Source of the DNA: Alkalimonas amylolytica
GTDB lineage: Bacteria; Pseudomonadota; Gammaproteobacteria; Enterobacterales; Alteromonadaceae
Direction of reading: 5' to 3'
DNA: 64,000 nucleotides
Assembly (NCBI RefSeq): GCF_900107845.1
Contig: NZ_FNRM01000002.1
Coordinates: 457,312 to 521,311 of the forward strand
Shown here: positions 60,134-64,000 of the stretch, in pieces
Layout: the number at the start of each line of letters is the position of its first letter
Numbering within the stretch: position 1 is the first letter of the stretch
Position numbers and translations under genes: made by a program
The notes under the pieces: model-generated
Told to the model about the DNA's origin: nothing
Database searches by the model: none
What the model saw: only the letters and a program-made list of their open reading frames with translations

Positions 60134-62944
60134 TTACCGGCTTTTCAGCGACAAACTCCTGGTCACAACCTGAGAAAATCGCTGCAAAGCTCCCTCTGGA
60201 AAGTCCCCCAACGCAAGCTTACACGTTTGTATACGCGCCTCTCTTTTATCATCCGTTTGCTGAATTTGCTGCAGCAAGCTAAGTACATTAGCTTCGCGAT
60301 TGAACGGGTACGCAGCAGCACTGGAGGGAAATTGGCCAGCCAACTCTTGCTGAGAAAACCCCTTAGGATTCATTAAGATGATAGGTTTCAGCGTGTGCAG
60401 GTAATCATTAAGCACGCTGGAAATATCGGTAATCAGCAGATCAGAGGCATTCATCCAGGGGTGAATGCCACTGTCGATATCCACCAGCTCGAATTGTGGA
60501 TACTGTGTGGCTAGATCGCGCATTCTTTCAAGGTAAAGACCACAGTCACCTGCCTGGTTGAAACCTGTATAAGGGTGTGGCTTAAACAGGATTTTATAGC
60601 CACCATGCTGCAGCAACTGCTGCAGCATGGCATAGCCCAGCTCATTCACTGACGAGTAGTTGGCCTCCTCTACGAAGCCCTCCCAAGTCGGCGCATACAA
60701 AATCGTTTTGATGCTGCGGCAAACGCCATCGGTTCGCTCCAGCATTAGTTCTACCTGGGGCCTACCTACATGCTCAATCTGGCCTTCACGCACTGGTAAG
60801 CCAGCGCAACGTATTCGCTGCTCAGCCAAGGGGCCTGCCACCAGCAGCTTGTCGTAGGCCATTAAAAACTTGCTTTGATTAACGACTTTATCGCTATCAC
60901 CATGATTAATAAAAAAGTGATTCATGGAATGAAAGCGCAGGGTCTGTACATTTTTTTGGGTATTGGCCGGATACAAAATGGTTTTTACACCCGCTTGGTC
61001 CAGCAATTCCAGCTCCCGCATGGTATTCATAAAATACACCGGCAGCCTGGTTTTGACTAAGTCTTGTGCCGTTTGCTTTTCCCGGATCACAATGGCGGAT
61101 TTAACAGCTAACTGCTCCAATACGGGGATCCACATATTGCCCTGATAAGCGACTTTTTCCAGCCCGGTAACATACAGCACCAGCTCAATACCATCGGCTT
61201 TAATTTTCTGCAAGGTTGGAATACAGTAATTGCTGCCCACCAGTTGCTGGTAGCTGTGCTTACTTTCATAGTGGCTGAGCTCACGCAGCATCAGTACTTC
61301 CGTCTGCCCATCCTCTGCCATCAGTGCTGTCAGCAGGCGGCGGTAACAATAGATGCTGTATTGATCCTGATTAACCAGTTTGCGGTTGCGGCTTTGCACC
61401 ACAAAATCCAGCTTAGGCTGGGCCCAGTCTTCATAAAAGTGAGCCAGGTACTCCCCGGCCGCAGCGGGAATAAAAACAAAACCTTCTGCCAATGGGTGCG
61501 CCTGCACTTGCACAGCCGGGCTGAGCCAACGGACACCATGATCGCAAAACTGCCAGCCATTGTCCTGTTGCTGATGGTAGTAAAGCATAACCACAATACC
61601 GTTGCTGTGCTGCAACCGCAGCTGTTGATCATTGTGCTCCACCACACGAAAGGACGAACTGCTGTGCAATAACTGTACGAGCGCAACACGATCAGCTTCT
61701 GGTGCTATCCCTAGCGTCAGTAATCGCTCGGGATCAAAGCCAGTTCCAAGCAAAACGGCCTGTAAACTGTGCAGCAATAAAAAAGGCGGCTGCGAATGCT
61801 GTTCTGTCAGCCGATAAAGTTCATGCAGGGCCAGTTGCATTCGACGCTGGCAATCCAGCGCTTTAGCAACCGGTAACTGCTGGAAAGGCTGGGGCCATAG
61901 CGGCAGGTGCGGATGCTCACTAAAACTTACCAGGAGCTGCCGAAGCTGCGCAAAGCCATGTTTCCGACTCTGATGAAAGGCAATGCAGTCGTGCAGTACT
62001 TGTTTAGCCAGCGCCAGATTCCCAGCTTGACAGCAAGCCAATGCCGTGGCAACCGTAATATCGGGTTCGTACTTGGCGTTAGGCTTTTTTAAACACCATT
62101 GCCGAAGCGTGGTCAAATAGCCATCCAGCGAGGACGGCGTTTGTACCAGCTGCGCCAAATGCTGAAAGCTTCGAGCTCTGTTGGTGTGGGCAATGGATTG
62201 ATTGACACTTTGCCAGGCTTGCTCCGGCTCATTCAGACCAACGGCAGCATCAGCCAGCAGATAAAAACCCTCATCCACGATAGGTTGCCGATACAGAAAG
62301 CTCTGAGCGGCCTTTAAAGCGGCCTGATAATCACCAGCAAACAGCTGTAGCTTGGCCTGATAAAACCAGTAAAAGTCATGACTTTGATGTTTCTTTAACC
62401 AGGAAGCACATGCTGTGGCCTCCCCTGCAGCCAACCAACGTTCCAGCTGTAACTGCTGCAATGCTAATGCATGATTGGGTTGGTCGGTAAGCTGATTGAG
62501 CTGCAATTGTGCCATCAGTGCATCGAAATCGGCATAATTGCCTTGCAGCAATAGCAGCTGCAGTAATTGCAGGCCGCAATCGATCTGCTCATTATCTACG
62601 GCAACCTCGGTTTTGTTTACATCCGAAGCAGACAACGGTTCCCTGTTTTCTTCTGCCCCACTTTGTATGAAATGCAGTAAGGGGTTCATGCCGCTTTCTG
62701 CCACATCCTCGTACTTCTGTAAGTAGAACTCTGGATCAAAACGCTCACTCGGCTGGCGGCCTTCAAAACCGCCAAACTTCAGAAAGTGCTCAGCGGGATC
62801 GATGCCAGCCGCTGCCACATCCTGATTCTGCTGGAGATAGTAGTTGGCATCAAAATAATCGCTGTTACGAATAAGATCGAGCTGCTGCTGCAGCTTCTTT
62901 TTTTCATAATTATTCTTCAGCAGGTGCTTGAGTACTTTCATCAT
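60134..62944 (-). CDS. Surface-repeat / TPR / LicD-remnant / CDP-glycerol glycerophosphotransferase fusion
   Basis: 936 residues from the ATG at 62944 (AGGA upstream; a second ATG is 3 bp later). Two FDxxYYLxxNxDVAxxGxxP modules (31-63, 69-103), TPR-like helices (115-340), a region with the C-terminal half of a LicD-type domain but no visible DxD motif (about 385-570: AGEYLAHFYEDW), then a glycerophosphotransferase domain (about 600-900) with HGDSDK near 681, ILYAPTWEGF, FKPHPYTG near 787 and ITDISSVLNDYL near 838. It lies 15 bp after tagD, so CDP-glycerol is the obvious donor. Confidence 0.83.
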   Translation of the reverse strand: MMKVLKHLLKNNYEKKKLQQQLDLIRNSDYFDANYYLQQNQDVAAAGIDPAEHFLKFGGFEGRQPSERFDPEFYLQKYEDVAESGMNPLLHFIQSGAEENREPLSASDVNKTEVAVDNEQIDCGLQLLQLLLLQGNYADFDALMAQLQLNQLTDQPNHALALQQLQLERWLAAGEATACASWLKKHQSHDFYWFYQAKLQLFAGDYQAALKAAQSFLYRQPIVDEGFYLLADAAVGLNEPEQAWQSVNQSIAHTNRARSFQHLAQLVQTPSSLDGYLTTLRQWCLKKPNAKYEPDITVATALACCQAGNLALAKQVLHDCIAFHQSRKHGFAQLRQLLVSFSEHPHLPLWPQPFQQLPVAKALDCQRRMQLALHELYRLTEQHSQPPFLLLHSLQAVLLGTGFDPERLLTLGIAPEADRVALVQLLHSSSSFRVVEHNDQQLRLQHSNGIVVMLYYHQQQDNGWQFCDHGVRWLSPAVQVQAHPLAEGFVFIPAAAGEYLAHFYEDWAQPKLDFVVQSRNRKLVNQDQYSIYCYRRLLTALMAEDGQTEVLMLRELSHYESKHSYQQLVGSNYCIPTLQKIKADGIELVLYVTGLEKVAYQGNMWIPVLEQLAVKSAIVIREKQTAQDLVKTRLPVYFMNTMRELELLDQAGVKTILYPANTQKNVQTLRFHSMNHFFINHGDSDKVVNQSKFLMAYDKLLVAGPLAEQRIRCAGLPVREGQIEHVGRPQVELMLERTDGVCRSIKTILYAPTWEGFVEEANYSSVNELGYAMLQQLLQHGGYKILFKPHPYTGFNQAGDCGLYLERMRDLATQYPQFELVDIDSGIHPWMNASDLLITDISSVLNDYLHTLKPIILMNPKGFSQQELAGQFPSSAAAYPFNREANVLSLLQQIQQTDDKREARIQTCKLALGDFPEGALQRFSQVVTRSLSLKSR

Positions 62945-62959
62945 TCGTTCCTGCAACTA

Positions 62960-63415
62960 TTAGTTTAAGTCGGCTTTTAGCATTTCCAGAATTTCAAAGG
63001 CCCGCATAAATTCTTCTTTGTTGATGCTGGAAAAAGCACTGAGCGCTTTTTTCAGTTGGGTGGTGGAGATCCCTTCCGTTCTTGGCAAATACACCACTTC
63101 ACAGTACTCTTGCAAAAAGTCGAACTTGCCCTGCCAGTCGTCACCTATCACAAAGGTATCGATATGGTAGGTTTGAATATCATTAATTTTTTGCTCCCAG
63201 CTGCTTTCCGGGATCGCCTGGTGCACATAACGACAACCACGAACAATTTCGATGCGCTGTTCAAAAGGGATGATGGTCTTTTTACCTTTGCCTTCGTTAA
63301 ACTCATCGGTCGATACAGCCACTGTTAACTGACCCATTTCTGAAAGGCGCTTTAGCAAGTTTAAGTGACCAATGTGAAAAAGGTCGAAGGTGCCATACGT
63401 AATGATGTTTTTCAT
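62960..63415 (-). CDS. tagD: Glycerol-3-phosphate cytidylyltransferase (TagD-like)
   Basis: 151 residues from the ATG at 63415; the frame extends 72 bp upstream but the conserved start MKNIITYGTFDLFHIGH begins here. HIGH (14-17) is the nucleotidyltransferase motif and RTEGISTT (112-119) the CTP/substrate loop; IGDDWQGKFDF also matches Bacillus TagD closely. It joins CTP and sn-glycerol-3-phosphate into CDP-glycerol. The C-terminal ~25 residues extend beyond Bacillus TagD (129). In a Gram-negative this enzyme is a strong marker of a glycerol-phosphate-containing surface polymer. Confidence 0.95.
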   Translation of the reverse strand: MKNIITYGTFDLFHIGHLNLLKRLSEMGQLTVAVSTDEFNEGKGKKTIIPFEQRIEIVRGCRYVHQAIPESSWEQKINDIQTYHIDTFVIGDDWQGKFDFLQEYCEVVYLPRTEGISTTQLKKALSAFSSINKEEFMRAFEILEMLKADLN

Positions 63416-63459
63416 GCCTGAGTTCCTGACTGCGATCCGAGTGCCTGTGCTGACAATTG

Positions 63460-63482
63460 AAAAACCGGAATGAATTCCGGTT
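63460..63482 (-). terminator. Terminator-like hairpin between rfbC and tagD
   Basis: Minus strand AACCGGAAT-TC-ATTCCGGTT followed by T's, a 9-bp stem with a very small loop. It lies 64-86 bp past the rfbC stop and 45 bp before tagD. A TACAAT box just upstream (63496-63491) could put a tagD transcript start right at this hairpin, making it a leader structure instead. Confidence 0.55.
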
Positions 63483-63545
63483 GCCATCGAATTGTAACAT
63501 AGCCCTGTTGGCTTGGTCTGTTAAAGTTCGTGCTTCATGGATGTT

Positions 63546-64000
63546 TCATCGATAATACTCAGCACTTGCAAAGCTTATCGCCTGTTGATCTTTTTTTGAT
63601 AAGTCTGGCAAAGCTTCATACTGCCAGTCGATGGCCAGGTCTGGGTCGTCCCAGCGAATGGCTCGCTCAAACTCAGGGGCATAATAGTCCGTAGCCTTGT
63701 AGACAAATTCGGCGGTATCACTGAGCACCACAAAGCCATGCGCAAAGCCTTGGGGCAGCCACATCTGCATCTTATTTTCTGCGGACAAACGCGCACTGAC
63801 CCAGTGCCCAAAGGTGGGCGATGAACAACGAAGGTCCACAGCGACATCCAGTACTTCGCCCTGCACCACCCTTACCAACTTGCCCTGTGGCTGCTTTATC
63901 TGGTAATGCAAACCACGCAGTACACCTTTTTTGGACCTGGAGTGATTATCCTGTACAAAGCTCACCTGCTTGCCCAAGGCGTGCTCGAACTGACGCTGAT
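63546..64000 (-). CDS. rfbC: dTDP-4-dehydrorhamnose 3,5-epimerase (5' end outside window)
   Basis: The last ~150 residues of RfbC/RmlC. Visible are KKGVLRGLHYQ with the catalytic His, GEVLDVAVDLR with the Asp, and the GFAHGFVVLS and YYAPEFERAIRWDDPDL segments. It makes dTDP-6-deoxy-L-lyxo-4-hexulose for rhamnose synthesis. The frame runs off the right edge, so rfbA/B/D partners may follow outside. A hairpin terminator separates it from tagD. Confidence 0.93.
   Translation of the reverse strand, partial: QRQFEHALGKQVSFVQDNHSRSKKGVLRGLHYQIKQPQGKLVRVVQGEVLDVAVDLRCSSPTFGHWVSARLSAENKMQMWLPQGFAHGFVVLSDTAEFVYKATDYYAPEFERAIRWDDPDLAIDWQYEALPDLSKKDQQAISFASAEYYR

Overview
The window reads as one contiguous piece of a gammaproteobacterial chromosome. 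The mfd-csiV junction, the yjbEFGH-type operon, the GspG-type and Xps-ordered type II secretion genes and the overall codon style fit the Alteromonadales/Chromatiales side of the class (a Rheinheimera/Alishewanella/Arsukibacterium-like organism is my guess; this is inference, not a database result). Most of the window is a very large cell-surface polysaccharide and secretion region.

Layout. 1-3.5 kb (+): housekeeping genes (3' end of mfd, csiV, a small membrane protein, the RbgA/YlqF GTPase). 3.5-6.0 kb (+): a Wzx-type flippase and a polysaccharide pyruvyl transferase. 6.0-10.0 kb (-): yjbH-yjbG-yjbF-yjbE-like exopolysaccharide operon. 10.1-14.0 kb (-): nucleotide-sugar 4,6-dehydratase, DegT aminotransferase and phosphoglycosyl transferase. 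14.0-23.6 kb (-): KpsC-like Kdo transferase, three glycosyltransferases and a LicD-like transferase joined by 1-, 4- or 13-bp overlaps. 23.6-27.7 kb (-): gpsA, a Tat-exported PhoD-like phosphodiesterase and a metallo-beta-lactamase-fold nuclease. 27.7-29.9 kb: a small mobile or accessory patch with AT-rich repeats, a broken four-helix-bundle gene, a MazEF-like pair and a Phd/VapC-like pair. 30-31.6 kb: a methyltransferase/P-loop fusion and an isolated gspG (+). 31.7-38.1 kb (-): gdpD and a PAPS-forming sulfation operon (sulfotransferase-cysD-cysN-permease-cysC). 38.2-39.75 kb (-): an abundant-looking secreted protein with a very good promoter and a frameshift. 39.9-49.8 kb (-): type II secretion genes E-F-H-I-J-K-L-M-N-D, with G missing from the cluster. 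49.8-63.4 kb (-): a glycerol-phosphate polymer locus. 63.5 kb to the end: rfbC (partial).

Most interesting content. A Gram-negative teichoic-acid-like (glycerol-phosphate) surface polymer system can be pieced together: GpsA makes sn-glycerol-3-phosphate, TagD activates it to CDP-glycerol, and three proteins with TagB/TagF-like domains could transfer or polymerise it. They are a 1511-residue four-module protein, a 936-residue fusion, and a short one interrupted at an A8 tract. Around them lie LicD-like, GT29-like, pyruvyl-transferase, sulfotransferase and GDPD/PhoD-type genes that could decorate or remodel the polymer. CDP-glycerol-dependent capsule polymerases are known in some Gram-negative pathogens; the fusion architecture and the combination with sulfation, a KpsC-like enzyme and a type II secretion system are what seem new here.

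Three genes are interrupted by single small frameshifts (about 27.96, 39.46 and 59.50 kb). Two lie in short simple-sequence tracts. They may be real slippage or phase-variation sites, decay, or sequencing errors. No tRNA, rRNA, CRISPR array, transposase or integrase was seen.
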